From Tupaia tana (Eukaryota > Chordata > Mammalia > Scandentia > Tupaiidae): a stretch of 64,000 nucleotides of DNA. How positions within the stretch are numbered: the first letter of the stretch is position 1; each line of letters begins with the position of its first letter. The notes beneath the pieces are model-generated. The model saw nothing but the letters and a program-made list of their open reading frames with translations. It had not been told where the DNA came from and ran no database searches. Below are positions 10,498 through 21,458 of this stretch, in pieces. A program made the translations under genes and the position numbers. The stretch is from NCBI GenBank assembly GCA_026018925.1, contig JAKSZU010000003.1, forward strand, positions 191,848,139 to 191,912,138. Direction: 5' to 3'.

Positions 10498-11172
10498 TCC
10501 CATCAGGCTAATATGGGACCTCTAATTGGAAACAATGCAAGCAAGAAAAGAATGGGAAAATATATTCAAAGTGTTAAATGGAAAATAATTTCAACCAAGA
10601 ATACTAACCTGGCAAGATTATCCTTCATATGAGAAGAAAAAAAAAAAAAAAAACATTGTCAGATAAACAAAACCTAAAAGAATTTACCAACACCAAGCCA
10701 ACTCTCCAGGAAGTGCTGAAGGGAGTGCTATACCAGGAAAACTAAGTCAGACACACAGAAGGAAGAGTACAAAAAGCAACTAAGAGGATGGCCAACTTCA
10801 TAGTAGGAAGAAGTCTGGAAAGATCAATAATAATATTGAATGTTAACCTCTAGAATTTAACTGGAAAGATCAGACCACAGTAATACTGCAAATTCAATAT
10901 AAGAGAGATTAATTACATGAGACTGAACTGGTAAAATAGAAATTTTATGACTTTTTACTAAAACAGTACTGATTTTCTTCTATGCTTTGTTTTCCAGATT
11001 TAAGAATTTTTGTCTTCTCTTAAACTGTTGATAGGTTCATCTACCTACTGTTTGAAATTAATCCTAACCTTCTTCCTGGCTTTAAGTCTTAAGCAAATTT
11101 CTCTTAACTTTTTTTTATTTTGATCTATTAAAACTAAAACTTTTTCTCAAAACTTAAAAAAAAAAAAAAAAA
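10498..11172 (+). mobile_element. LINE-1 3' end (truncated), with poly-A
   Basis: The start reads like the L1 region GACCTCT..AACAATGCAAGC..AAGAATGGGAAAATAT, followed by AATACTAACCTGGCAAGATTATCC and CCAGGAAGTGCTGAAGGGAG. The 3' part is AT-rich and ends in an A run at 11155-11172. There is an internal A18 at about 10637-10654. No intact ORF. Confidence 0.75.
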
Positions 11173-11184
11173 ACCCTATTTAGA

Positions 11185-11342
11185 AGCCGGCAGGTGGCAT
11201 GGTGGTTGTTAAAGGCGCTGGATCCCCACAAGGCTGACTGCAGTTCAAGTCTCAGACGTGGCAGGTTGCTTTCTTGTTTTCCCTTCCTCTCTCTCTCTCT
11301 GTCTCTGTCTCTGTCTGGCCAAATTAAAAAATAACAACAACA
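11185..11342 (+). mobile_element. SINE-A
   Basis: GAAGCCGGCAGGTGGCATGG head; short AACAACAACA tail. Confidence 0.88.
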
Positions 11343-11343
11343 C

Positions 11344-11601
11344 AGGACCAGCAGTTGGTGTAATGGCTATGTTACTGGACTCCCATGTAGTTGACCATGG
11401 TTCAAGTCCTAGACTCAGTGGCTTAAACTCACGCTGGGCGTGTGTGCGTACATGCCCAAGGTCCCGAGAGGAGAATGGAGGAGAAGGGACTACCAGTGAT
11501 CAACCCTGCTGGGGGGGGGGGGGGGGGGTGATTTCTCATTTTCTGTCTCTCTGGCAAGTACATGAGCCCTATAGCAAAAAACCTCTTCCCAAAAAAAAAA
11601 A
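11344..11601 (+). mobile_element. SINE-B with G18 expansion
   Basis: Normal B except that the C6-T-G6 palindrome is replaced by 18 consecutive G at 11511-11528. Confidence 0.9.
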
Positions 11602-12105
11602 AGACTAGCAGGTGGCATGGTGGTTTAAGGTGCTGGACTCCCATATGGCCAATCACAGTTCTAGTCCCAGATGGGGCAGCATGAAAATCGCATCTATGGG
11701 GTCCAGCAGATGATGTAGTGGTTACATCACTGGACTCCCACATGGTCAACTACAGTTCAAGTCCCAGACCCATAGCTTGAAAATCATGCTAGACACATGT
11801 ATGTGCATACCCAATCTCAAGAGGAGAATGGAGGAGAAAGGACTGCGGCATGGCCATCTACCCAGTGGGGGGGTGAATTCTCTCTTTCCCTCTCACTGTC
11901 TCTGTCTCTCTCTGGCAACCACACATGCCCTATGGAAAAAAACTCTTAGAAACAGGAAAAAAAGAAGAAACTCACACCTATGTACGTCTACAAAGCCCAA
12001 GAGAATAGAGGATAATGACTGTGGTATAGCCATCTCCCCTGGGGAGTAATTTCTCACTTTCCCTCCCTCTGTCCAGCAAGCACACACGCCCTATTAAAAC
12101 CTAAG
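11602..12105 (+). mobile_element. SINE-A head, SINE-B/C and a 3' fragment in tandem
   Basis: 11602-11698 A head; 11699-11965 B/C; 11970-12105 B/C body and end (GTCCAGCAAGCACACACGCC). Confidence 0.78.
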
Positions 12106-12147
12106 TATTTATACATGTTTTTATACACACACACATATTAAGTATTG

Positions 12148-12635
12148 AGCCAATAGGTGGCGTGGTAGTTGAGGCACTTGATCCCATATGGCCAACTCCA
12201 TGGTTCAAATCCCAGACCCAGCAGCTTGAAGACTGTGCCAGGCACATGGGCATGCATACCCCAAATCCCAAGAGGAGAATAGAGAAGAGTTTTTTTAAAA
12301 AACTTAAGTATTACCTAGTTTTTATAGGAGGAAAAATATCCTCCAAAATAAATAATCTAAAAAATAATAAATTAGGCCAGCTGGTAGCAGTGTCAAAATG
12401 TTTAAGACAACTGGACCCCACATGGCCATGTTCCAGTCTCCAACCCAGTAGCTTAAAAAATATGCTAGGGGTCTGTGTGCATGTGCTCAAAATTCCAAAA
12501 GAAGAAACAAAGGAAAAGGAACGGCGATGTGACTATCCCCGTGGAGGGGTGGCTTTCTCACTTTCCTTCTGTCTCTAATAAGCACATGCGCTCTCTGGCA
12601 AAAATTCTTAAAAGAATAAATTTATAAATAAATAA
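12148..12635 (+). mobile_element. two SINE-C copies
   Basis: 12148-12300 is truncated after GGAGAATAGAGAAGAG; 12373-12635 is complete with tail TTATAAATAAATAACACG. Confidence 0.78.
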
Positions 12636-12927
12636 CACGAAGTCTCCTCCTGTCTGTATCAAAACCACCACTGGAAACAGCAGATGGCTTAGGACTGCCC
12701 TATTTGCTAAAGCCTACTTTCTAAGACATCAATTTCAACATTTTTGACTAATAAAGGTATGATGTAACCTCCAAAAAATATATACTGAAATCAAGCACCA
12801 CCCAAAAAATTATCCCCATCTAAACTACAAAGAAGACATGCGCAAGCAAAAAACCTCAGGAATAAAACCCTCACATCACGAAAAACAGATAAACTGTATT
12901 AACCCAAGAAAAAGACAATTAACTTAC
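12636..12927. other. repeat-free intron flank of MTA3 exon 3
   Basis: Donor-side flank of exon 3. No further feature recognised. Confidence 0.6.
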
Positions 12928-13021
12928 TAGCATGTTTGTCCGCAAGCATTATAAGCGTGTTGGAAATATCTCGTCGTCTATAAAAGCACACTACTTTTGC
13001 TTCCACGTTGCCACTTGCAGT
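12928..13021 (-). CDS. MTA3: MTA3 coding exon 3 (BAH domain, residues 33-63)
   Basis: On the minus strand, TTTCTTATTTCTTAG is the acceptor and 94 nt encode [20 protein letters not shown] followed by [11 protein letters not shown]. The donor is the consensus GTAAGT, with one base (A) carried into the next codon. TASGN and NTLIML match MTA3 as known from human rather than MTA1 or MTA2, so this exon identifies the paralogue. The next expected exon (starting with the Lys-Glu-Ile-Glu acidic stretch) is not in positions 1-12927. A SINE-C copy on the same strand ends only about 34 bp upstream of the acceptor, so its A-rich end abuts the branch-point region. Coding sequence is intact, which argues for a functional gene. 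Confidence 0.96.
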
Positions 13022-13054
13022 CTAAGAAATAAGAAAAAAATAAGTCATATTTAC

Positions 13055-13350
13055 TAATTTTTTTTTCATTTGCTAGAGGGGTGTGTGCTTGCTTACTGAA
13101 GACAGAGAAAGGATAGGGGAAGGAAAGCATGAGAGTGGTAGAGGACAGGGAGGAAGACGGGGTTGAAGGGGTTGAGGGGGAAGGGGATTGAGGGGAAAGG
13201 CGGGGGGGGGGGGAGATGGGCAAGCCACAGTCTTTTCTATTCTCCTCTTGGGATTTTGGATATGCACGCACACAAGCCTGTCATGTTTTCAGGCAGCTGG
13301 GTCTGGGACTAGCTGCCTTAGCGGCCTTAAACACTCTACCTGCAGATGGC
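13055..13350 (-). mobile_element. SINE-C next to the exon 3 acceptor
   Basis: Contains a simple AGGGG/GGAAG region (13130-13200) and a G12 run at 13202-13213. Ends with CTACCTGCAGATGGCC. Confidence 0.75.
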
Positions 13351-14539
13351 CCTTTACTGATATTACTGATAATAAAGTCAAAAAACTTATAAAACAAAAC
13401 TAGATACAACACAGTTAAAAGATCCCTTTAATTTACACTGTTCCAACCACAACTGCAGGATAACCAGAGAGCTACTGAATTCAAGTAAGGATGAGCAACA
13501 TTTGTATAGGCTCCAAGTACAACTGCAATGTCAAACATGAAGTAACTCATTGGCACCAATTTGAACTAAAGTGATTATACTGCTTTAATGACTAAAGCCA
13601 GACATACTTAATTCTGATTAGCTTTAAGAAACTAATCCTCCACATTTTTAAAGCTACATCATAATTTATTTAACACATTTAAAAATATCTCCTTCAAACC
13701 CATTCCCAGAAAGCACAGTCTAAGTCTACGATCGCCCTGATGCCGAAGCTCTGTAGGTGCAGATCGGCCACCATGCAGAACGGACCAGGTGACCTGGAAA
13801 GCATCCTCCAGCCCAAGAGAGTCTGAGCTCATGACACTCAGTATTTGTGGTACTTAGTTTTTACCTTCACACAGCAAAGTATTAAAAATCTTGAGTTATG
13901 AACACTGAAGCTCTTTTCTCTTTTTGACTACAGCGTAGAATACACTCAATATTCAGTTAGACTGTAATTTACTGCACCTGGGGCCAAGGCTCCTCGTCTT
14001 CTCATTTCTATGAATTCTGAGAGCTATCAGGAAGTTCAATCATTCATTACAAAGTTCCTCATAAAACACATATATTACAACAAAATGCTACTGTGATTTC
14101 CATTTTCAAACAAATGTGCGAACAAGTCTTCAGAATTTATCTGAGCTTACAGGTATATTCAAATATAAAGAAATAATAAAATATGTGCTACAGTGATTTT
14201 GTCAATGTTATGAAATTCAGCAGCAGCATTTTACAGTGAGAAGGTCTTATGAAAGTAATGCCCCTTAACACTGAAATCGTATTAAATTCCTAACCAAATG
14301 CTATTATTTCTTAATGGTACGATCAAATACATCCTCCAGAAGTAATGATCCAGAAACCCCCTAAATGGGCAGCTCAAATTTCCACGTAAATAAAATCAAT
14401 GATTTCAACTGTAATTTTTTGTCATTCTGGTCTTTCTGACAAAATCATGTCAAGAACTCAAAGCAAACATTTCAATCTATATTTTCAGTCTCATGATTGA
14501 CTTTCTCCAACAGGGGTGCCCTACACAGCTCAGAAATTC
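13351..14539. other. SINE-free part of MTA3 intron 2
   Basis: About 1.2 kb with no repeat recognised, conspicuous in this locus. A CpG-bearing block lies at about 13720-13790 (CTACGATCGCCC, GATCGGCCACC). No exon, RNA gene or ORF of note. Confidence 0.55.
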
Positions 14540-15043
14540 TTTCCTTTTTGATTGTCAGAGGATACATGAGCTTGCCAGAGAGAGAAAGAGAGAAAACGTC
14601 TTTTGGTTTGTTTTTTTTTTTTTGGGGGGGGGAGGAGGTTTTTGCTATAGAGCACATGCGTTTGCCAAAAAGACAGAGAGACAGAAAGTGAGAAATCATC
14701 CCCCCCCAGGGGGAATGGCCAAGCCGCAATCCCTTCTCCTGCATTCTCCTCTTGGAATCCTGGGCACACAAGCACACACGCCTGGCATGAGTTTAAGCCA
14801 CTGGGTCCAGAACTCGAACCACAGTTGACTAAATGGGAGTCCAGCAACATAGCCATTACGCCGGCTGCTGGTCCCCCAAAAGCATCTCTCAATAGGACAT
14901 AATCACACCACAATCCCTTCTCCCTTTCATCAGGATTTGGGGCACATGCCCACCATACTTTTCAAGGTGTTGGGATCAGGACTTGAACTGCAGTTGGTCA
15001 AGTGAGATTTAGCTATCATAACTGTTCTATTACTGGTCTGGCC
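14540..15043 (-). mobile_element. SINE-C split by a SINE-B
   Basis: C pieces at 14540-14610 and 14876-15043 (AATCACACCACAATCCC, TTACTGGTCTGGCCC) flank a B copy at about 14612-14875 whose 3' end carries a G9 run after poly-T. Confidence 0.78.
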
Positions 15044-15149
15044 CTTAATTTCTTATTTAAACCTACTTGAAAGGCAGGGAGCATAGTTCAAAATATTTTC
15101 TCTGACCCTTGCACATACTTTGCTATTGGGTAGTTTATAAATACAGTAT

Positions 15150-15440
15150 TCCTTTTTTTTAATTTTAGAATTATTTTTTAAATTTAATTTTATTTATTCA
15201 TTCATTTACTTTAATATGACCAGAGAGAGACACAGAGAAAGAGAGAGAGAGAAAGTGAGAAAGCAAGCCACAAGGTCTGGGATTCAAACCATGGTCGGCC
15301 ATGTGGGAGTATCCAGTACCTTAACCATTACGCCATCTGCTGGTCATACCTCCCTTTTTAAGAAAATTTTTTAACTTTATTTATTTAATTAGGCCATGTG
15401 GGAGTCCAGCACCCTCTACCACTGCACCACCTGCTGGCCC
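15150..15440 (-). mobile_element. SINE-A, then internally deleted SINE-A
   Basis: 15150-15347 is complete. 15357-15440 joins the tail directly to GGCCATGTGGGAGTCC, losing the middle. Confidence 0.85.
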
Positions 15441-15639
15441 CAACTACAATATTCCTCTTTCCACCTACAAAATATATATATCCATCCCTCAGGCAGTACT
15501 CTTGAATTAGTTACTCAAATTGTGGTTTACAACCCCCACACCCCACCAGTCTACAACTTTTACTGGTGTGTAATGAAATGAGTGCAAAGATTGAGGGAAT
15601 GTATATTCTAGCAATTTCTTAATTTATTTCATACAGCCA

Positions 15640-15790
15640 TGGCTGAAAGTAGATTCAGATCCCCTGGTCAGCTTGAAAACACATGTCCAAGATCCGAAGG
15701 CACAGAAAGGCTGGAGAAAGGGGATCATGACCCGTGGCTATCAGCACTGCAGTGCAATATGCTACTAAAAGCGGGACTAGGCCAATAGTC
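15640..15790 (+). mobile_element. decayed SINE-C
   Basis: CAGCTTGAAAACACATGTCC, AAGATCCGAAGGCAC and GGAGAAAGGGGATCATGACC resemble the C body. Confidence 0.45.
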
Positions 15791-15817
15791 TTTTTTTATT
15801 TTTAAAGATTCATTTAT

Positions 15818-16283
15818 TTGGGCGGGCAGGTAGCATGGTGGTTAAGGTTGCTGGCCTCCCACATAGCCAACTACAATTCATGCCCTGGACCTGGTGGCTT
15901 GCTTTATCACTTCCCCCTCTCTTTCTCTGTGATCAAACTGGAAAATAATAATATATAGTAAAATTAAATTTAAAAATAATTTTCAAAAAAAATTAATTTT
16001 GGGACCAGAAGTTGGCATAATGGCTATGTCACTGGACTCCCCATGTAGTTGACTGCAGTTTGAGTCCCGGACCCAGTGGCTTAAACTCACACTGGGTACA
16101 TGTATGTGTGTGCCCAAGATCCTGGGAGAGAAGAAAGGAGAAGGGATTGTGGCATGGTCATCCCCCCAGGGAGTGATTTCTAGCTTTTTGTGTCTCTGTC
16201 TCTCTTTGTCTTTCTGGCAAGCGCACGCACCCTATAGCAAAAACCTCTCCAGAAAAAAAAAAAAAAGAAAGAAAGAAAAGAAT
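15818..16283 (+). mobile_element. SINE-A then SINE-B
   Basis: 15818-15995 A; 16001-16283 B with A16 and (AAAG) tail. Confidence 0.88.
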
Positions 16284-16588
16284 TATTTACTATCATTTAT
16301 TTTTATTTTTAATTTGCTAAAGAGCATGTGAACTCCTCAGAGACAGACAAGAGACAGAGACAGAGAGAGAGAGAGAAATGGAAAGTGAGAACGCAAACTG
16401 TCAGGTCTGGTACTCAACCATGGTCGGCCATGTGCTTGGCCATGGACTCTAGCACCTTAACCACCATGCACCTGCCAGCCCCATTCATTTATTATTATTA
16501 TTTTCATTTGTTATAGGACAATTGCACTCACCAGAGATAGAAAGTGAGAAAGATAGCAGTCAGGTCTGGGACTCAAACTGTGCTCATA
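16284..16588 (-). mobile_element. SINE-A and a fragment with a B-type 3' end
   Basis: 16284-16480 carries TTTGCTAAAGAGCATGTGAA in place of TTTGACCAGAG. 16481-16588 likewise has TTTGTTATAGGACAATTGC and lacks its head. Confidence 0.75.
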
Positions 16589-16912
16589 GGGGCCAACAGG
16601 TTGCATGGTGGTTAAGGGCTCTGGACTCCCACATGGCTGACTATGGTTCAATTCCCAGGCCTGGCGGCTTGCCAGGCTTCTAACTTTCTGTCTCTCTTGC
16701 TCTGTCCCTCTCTGATCAAATTTAAATAAATAAATAAATAAATAAAGTTAAATAAAATAATTATTTTTTAAAGAAGTCTCTTACTCTCGCTCTGTCCTTC
16801 TCTGGTCAAATTTAAATCAATCAATAAAGTTAAATAAAATAATTCTTTAAAAAACAAGTGGTCGGCCATGTGGGAATCCAGCACCTTAACCACCACACCA
16901 CCTGCTGATCCC
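16589..16912. mobile_element. SINE-A cluster
   Basis: Plus copy 16589-16770, plus 3' fragment 16771-16850, minus head fragment 16858-16912. Confidence 0.82.
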
Positions 16913-16939
16913 CAATATAAGCCTTATTAAATGTAGTTT

Positions 16940-17545
16940 TTGGTTTTTTTTTTCTTTAATTTTACAAAAATACCAGAGAGTGAAATTTTTTTTAGGTTTT
17001 TGCCACAGAGTGCATGCACTAGCTGGAGAAAGATGAGAAAGGGAAACTGAGAAATTACCCCCCAAGGGAAATAGTCACACTGCAAATCCCTTCTCCTCTA
17101 TTCATATCTTGAGAGTTTGGGGCATGCATAAATACACACGTCCCAACATGACTTTCAAGCCACAGGATCCAGGACTCAAACCATGGTCAGTCAGGGAACC
17201 AGCAGTTAGTTATTGTAATGGCTATGTCGCTGGACTCCCACGTAGTCGACCGTGGTTCACGTCCCGAACCTGGTGGCTTAAAACACACCGGGCGCGTGTT
17301 CATGCGTGCCCAAGATCCTGAGAGGAGAATGGAGGAGAAGGGACTGCGGCGTGACCATCCCCCCTGGGGGGTGATTTCTCGCTTTCTGTCTCTCTGTCTC
17401 TCTCTGTCTGTCTGGCGAGCGCACGCGCCCTATAGCGAAAACCTCTCCAAAAAAATAAAATAAAATATTTAAAAAAAAAGAAAGAAAAAAACATGGTCAG
17501 TCACATGGGAGTCCACCACCTTAACCACCATGACATGGTTAAAAT
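16940..17545. mobile_element. SINE-C (-) split by SINE-B (+)
   Basis: C pieces 16940-17192 and 17492-17545. The inserted B (17193-17490) is bounded by CATGGTCAGTCA on both sides. Confidence 0.88.
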
Positions 17546-17602
17546 AATAATAAAATAAACAAAATGAAACAAATAATTCTTTTAAAAAAAAAAATCTATC
17601 AG

Positions 17603-17891
17603 GGGAGCCAGCAGGCAGCCTGGTGGTTAAAGTGCTGAACACTCCCACATGGCGGACCCTGGTTTGAGTCCTGGACCGGGTGGCTTGCTTTCTCACTTGC
17701 CCCCTCTCTCTCCATGTCTCTCTCCAGTCAAATTAAAATAAAATGAATAAATTTTAAAAATATATATATCAATAATTCTAAAAAAAGAAATCTATTGGGG
17801 CCAGCAGATGTCATAGCTGGACTCCCACATAGCTGATCACAGTTCAAGTCTCAGACTTGAGTTTCAAGTGGATTGAAACTCACACCAGGCG

Positions 17892-17931
<40 letters not shown>

Positions 17932-18085
17932 CCCAAAATCTTGGGAGGTGAAGGGTTTGGGCTTGCGGTGTGGCCATCCCTGCTGGGAGATGATTTCTCA
18001 CTTTCTCATTGTCTCTCTCTCTCCCCAGCAAGCACACAACCCTACAACAACAACAACAAAAAAAAACTCTTAAAAAAAAAATCTA
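17603..18085 (+). mobile_element. SINE-A then SINE-B/C with (GT)n
   Basis: 17603-17790 A. 17797-18082 B/C has (GT)n at 17893-17930 and AAATCTATT on both sides. Confidence 0.85.
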
Positions 18086-18286
18086 TTACTATTGGGTCAG
18101 CTTTGGTAGTACATGCTCCTATGTGTTGTATTCCACTGGTTAGAACATGAGAAGCCAGGATTAAATTCCCAGTCCAACCTAAAGGCTGGGAACAGCTGTA
18201 TAAACCTGTAGTCCCAGGGACTTGGGGAGGCTAAAGAGGATCAGAAACTCAAGCTGGCCCAGCAATATAGTAAAATTCTATGTTTT

Positions 18287-18290
<4 letters not shown>
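18086..18290 (+). mobile_element. SINE-D: tRNA/7SL chimeric SINE (best copy)
   Basis: A tRNA-like head (GGTCAGCTTTGGTAGTACA, degenerate B-box GGATTAAATTCCCAG) is followed by AACCTGTAGTCCCAGGGA, CTTGGGGAGGCTAAAGAGGA and CTCAAGCTGGCCCAGCAATA, which parallels the 7SL/Alu left monomer. It ends in (TTG)n. Tree-shrew Tu SINEs are a known precedent for such chimeras. Confidence 0.65.
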
Positions 18291-18317
<27 letters not shown>

Positions 18318-18324
18318 AAAATGG

Positions 18325-18500
18325 GCCTAGGACCAGCAGGTGGTGTGGTGGTTAAGGTGCTGGGCACTCCCACATGGCTGACCACGGTATGTGTCCTAGA
18401 CCTGGCCACTTGCTTTCTCACTTTCCCTCTCTCTCTGGTCAAATTAAAATAAATGAATTGATTAATGAAATTAAATAAATGATTAAAGGGAAAAAAAAGA
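18325..18500 (+). mobile_element. SINE-A
   Basis: GGACCAGCAGGTGGTGTGGT head; tail AATTAAATAAATGATTAAAG. Confidence 0.9.
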
Positions 18501-18502
18501 TA

Positions 18503-19015
18503 GGCCAACAGGTGTCATGGTGTTTAGGGCAGCTGGATCTCACATGGACGACTTTGCAGTTCAAGTCCCAGACCCACCAGCTTAAAAAATTCATGCTAGA
18601 AATCCTGAGAGGAGGGACCAGCAGTTGGCGTAATGGCTATGTCCCTGGACTCCCATGTAATCGACTGCAGTTCGAGTCCTGGAACCGGTGGTTTAAACTC
18701 ACGCCAGGCACATGTGCATGCGTGCGCAAGATCCTGAGAGAAGAATGGAGGAGAAGGGATTGCAGTGTAGCCATTCCCCCTTGGAAGTGATTTCTTGCTT
18801 TTTGTCTCTCTGTCTTTCTGGCGAGCTCACATACTGTAGAGCAAAAACCTCTCAAAAAAAAAAAAAGAAAAATCCTGAGAGGAGAACAGAAAAGTGATTA
18901 CAACACGGCCAAGTCCCCTGGGAGGGTGATTTCTCACTTTCCCCTCAGACCCCCCAAACCCGTCTGTCTCTTTCTGGTGAATTCACACACACTATAGCAA
19001 ACTAAAAAAGAGAAA
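18503..19015 (+). mobile_element. SINE-C split by SINE-B with a perfect 15-bp TSD
   Basis: C pieces are 18503-18614 and 18870-19015. The B copy between them is bounded by AAATCCTGAGAGGAG at 18600-18614 and 18870-18884. Confidence 0.95.
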
Positions 19016-19019
19016 GACA

Positions 19020-19120
19020 GCAACCCAAGTGTAGTACAGCACATCTATAATCCTAGCTAGCAGGCTGAGGTGGGAGGATTTCAACATGGTAAGAGCCTGT
19101 CTCTACATACGTGCACACAC
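19020..19120 (+). mobile_element. 7SL-derived monomer relic
   Basis: ATCTATAATCCTAGCTAGCA, GGCTGAGGTGGGAGGAT, CAACATGGTAAGAGC and CTGTCTCTACAT follow the order of an Alu/FLAM monomer with the middle deleted. 7SL SINEs are known only from Euarchontoglires, which constrains the host. Confidence 0.7.
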
Positions 19121-19241
19121 GCACAGATACACAGTTATTACTGCAATAAAACAAAAGAAAGAAAGGATTCAGTTCCGCTTTCAAACTGAGCATATACCAC
19201 TTGTGGATCCAAGTGTAACTGTTTTTATTAAAATAATAATT

Positions 19242-19522
19242 GAGGGACCAGCAGATGGCACAATGACTACGTCACTGGACTCCCATGTAGTCGACCCTGG
19301 TTCAAGTCCCAGACCTGGTGGCTTAAACTCACACCAGGCACATGTGCGTGCATGCCCAAGGTCCCAAGAGGAGAATGGAGGAGAAGGAATTGCTGTGTGG
19401 CCATCCCCCCTGGGGGGTGATTTCTCGCTTTCTGTTTCTCTGCCTCTCTCTGTCTTTCTGGTGAGCACATGTGCCCTACAGCAAAAAACCTCTCCAAAAA
19501 TAATAACAAAAAAAAAAAAAAA
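19242..19522 (+). mobile_element. SINE-B
   Basis: Complete copy with an intact palindrome (CCCCCCTGGGGGG) at about 19406. Confidence 0.92.
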
Positions 19523-19533
19523 TAGTAATTGGT

Positions 19534-20370
19534 AGGGGCCAGCAGGTGATGCATGTAAGTGGTTAAAGCACTAGACTCCTATATGGCTGACTACATTTCA
19601 AACCCTGAACTTGGTGGCTTCAAGCTTATATCAGGTACATGTGTGACTGCCTAAAATCCCGAGAAGAGAATGGAGAAGTAATTGCAGCATGGCCTTCCCT
19701 GCAAGAAGGGGTGGATGATTTCACACTTTCTCTCTTTTTTTTTAATTATTTAACTTTATTTATCCATTTATTTATTTGTTTGCTTGTTTTATTTAACCAG
19801 AAAGGGACAGAGTGAGGGATAGAGAGAGGGAAAGTGAGAAAGCAAGCCCAGGACTTGAAACACAGTTGACCACATGGGAGTCCAGCACCTTAACCACCAC
19901 ACCACCTGACAGTCCCTCTTTTATTTTTAAAGAATTATTTCACTTGGGGTCGGCAGGTAGCATGGTGAATAAAGGTGCTGGACTTCCACAAGGCCCTGTT
20001 TCAAGTCCCAGATCTGGTAGCTTGCTTTCTCGCTTCCCCTTTCTCTTTCTCTGTCTGGTCAAATTAAAAAATAATAATAACAAATGGAACTAAATAAATA
20101 ATTCTCTTTAAAAAAAAATATTTCATTTAACTTTACTTTAAATTGACCAGAGAAGGACAGAGTGAGAGAGAAAAAGAGAGAGAGAGGGAAAGTGAGAAAG
20201 CAAGTCGCCAGGTCTGGGACTCAAACCGAGGTCAGCAATGTGGGAGTCCAGCGCCCTTAACTACCATGTCACCTGCCAACCCCACAATTTCTCACTTTCT
20301 ATCTCTTCATCTCCCTGTCTCTCCGGCAAGCACAAGCATCCTATAGTAAATATCTCTCAAAAATAATAAT
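19534..20370. mobile_element. mixed cluster: B/C (+), A (-), A (+), A (-), B 3' end (+)
   Basis: Pieces: 19534-19732 B/C plus; 19733-19916 A minus; 19946-20113 A plus; 20118-20283 A minus; 20284-20370 B 3' end plus. The last piece may be the displaced 3' end of the first. Confidence 0.78.
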
Positions 20371-20419
20371 AGTAACTGACAGCTCATCCCAGAAATTTTG
20401 TTTGACAAATTCTATTTAG

Positions 20420-20618
20420 AGGGGTCCAAGTGGTAGTGCCCAGCAGTATGGCAATTGGACCCACATGGGAGAGGTCTTGGGTTCACATCCTGGACTCTCT
20501 CATCACACAAGTACCTGTGATTCTGTCTGAGCTAGTGCTGGATCTCAGCACGAAGACTCTTATTTGCTCTTGCTCTCACTCTCTCTCAGAATAAATAAAT
20601 AAACTTTTAAAAAAGAAG
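20420..20618 (+). mobile_element. SINE-D copy
   Basis: Head GTGGTAGTGCCCAGCAGTAT, B-box-like GGGTTCACATCCTGG, shared core AAGTACCTGTGATTCTG, and tail AATAAATAAATAAACTTTTAAAAAA. Confidence 0.55.
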
Positions 20619-20620
20619 CG

Positions 20621-21116
20621 AGGGCCAGTCAATGGCCTAGTGGTCAATGTGGCTGGATTCCACATAACTGATAGCGCAGTTTTGAGTCCCAGACACGACA
20701 GCTTGAGAAACACACCAGGCACATATGTATGCATGCTCAAAATCCCAAAGGGAGGAGAAAATGGAGGAAAAGGAATTGTGGCATGATCAACCCCTATGGA
20801 GGTGATTTCTATTAATAGTTTCCTTTTGTACCCATTCCAGTGTGCATTTAAAAAAGTAAAAAGGGCCCAGCAGGTCGAATAGTGCTTAAAATGCTGGACT
20901 TCCACCTGGCAGACTGCAGTTCTAGTCCCAAACCCAGTGGCTTGAAAATCATGCCAGGTACATGTGCATGAGTGCCCAAAATCCCAAGAGGAGAATGGAG
21001 GAGAAGGGACTGCAGCGTGGCCATAACCCCCTGGGGGGTGATTTCTTACTTTCCCTCTCACCTGTCTAAGTCTCTCTCTTATGAGCACAGACCCTTAAAA
21101 AAATAAAAGAAAGAAA
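20621..21116 (+). mobile_element. two SINE-C copies
   Basis: 20621-20815 stops after GGAGGTGATTTCTATT. 20864-21116 is complete. Confidence 0.8.
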
Positions 21117-21409
21117 AAGAAATCTATGGTTCCTGTAGTTTATAACTGCTTTCCAGGGCCTCCATTGTCAAAGCTCATCCACTCTAAGCCATCATAATGC
21201 TTGTTATCCTAAACACCTGCAATCAGGGACAAATCTTGGGGTGAACATTTTATTTTACGTGGGCCAAAGATACAAAGCTACTTTATATCATTCTATCAAA
21301 ACTATATTGCTATGATTCTAGCCCAGAATTTTACAAATTTACAAATTCCTTTCAATGTTATATTTCCTAACTTTTTCCATTAAAGCCAGAAGAAAAATCA
21401 ATTCTTTAA
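21117..21409. other. non-repetitive part of MTA3 intron 2
   Basis: No exon or repeat recognised. Confidence 0.5.
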
Positions 21410-21458
21410 TGAAGAGCGCACGCGCCCTATAGCAAAAACCTCTCCATAAAAAAAGAAT
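21410..21458 (+). mobile_element. orphan SINE-B 3' end
   Basis: Only GAGCGCACGCGCCCTATAGC and AAAAACCTCTCC remain: a 5'-truncated insertion of about 45 bp. Confidence 0.85.

Noticed and set aside
1-12927. MTA3 exon 4
   Set aside because: Searched the non-repeat stretches on the minus strand for the acidic linker and LKHRELFLSRQ-like codons; not found, so it probably lies left of the window.
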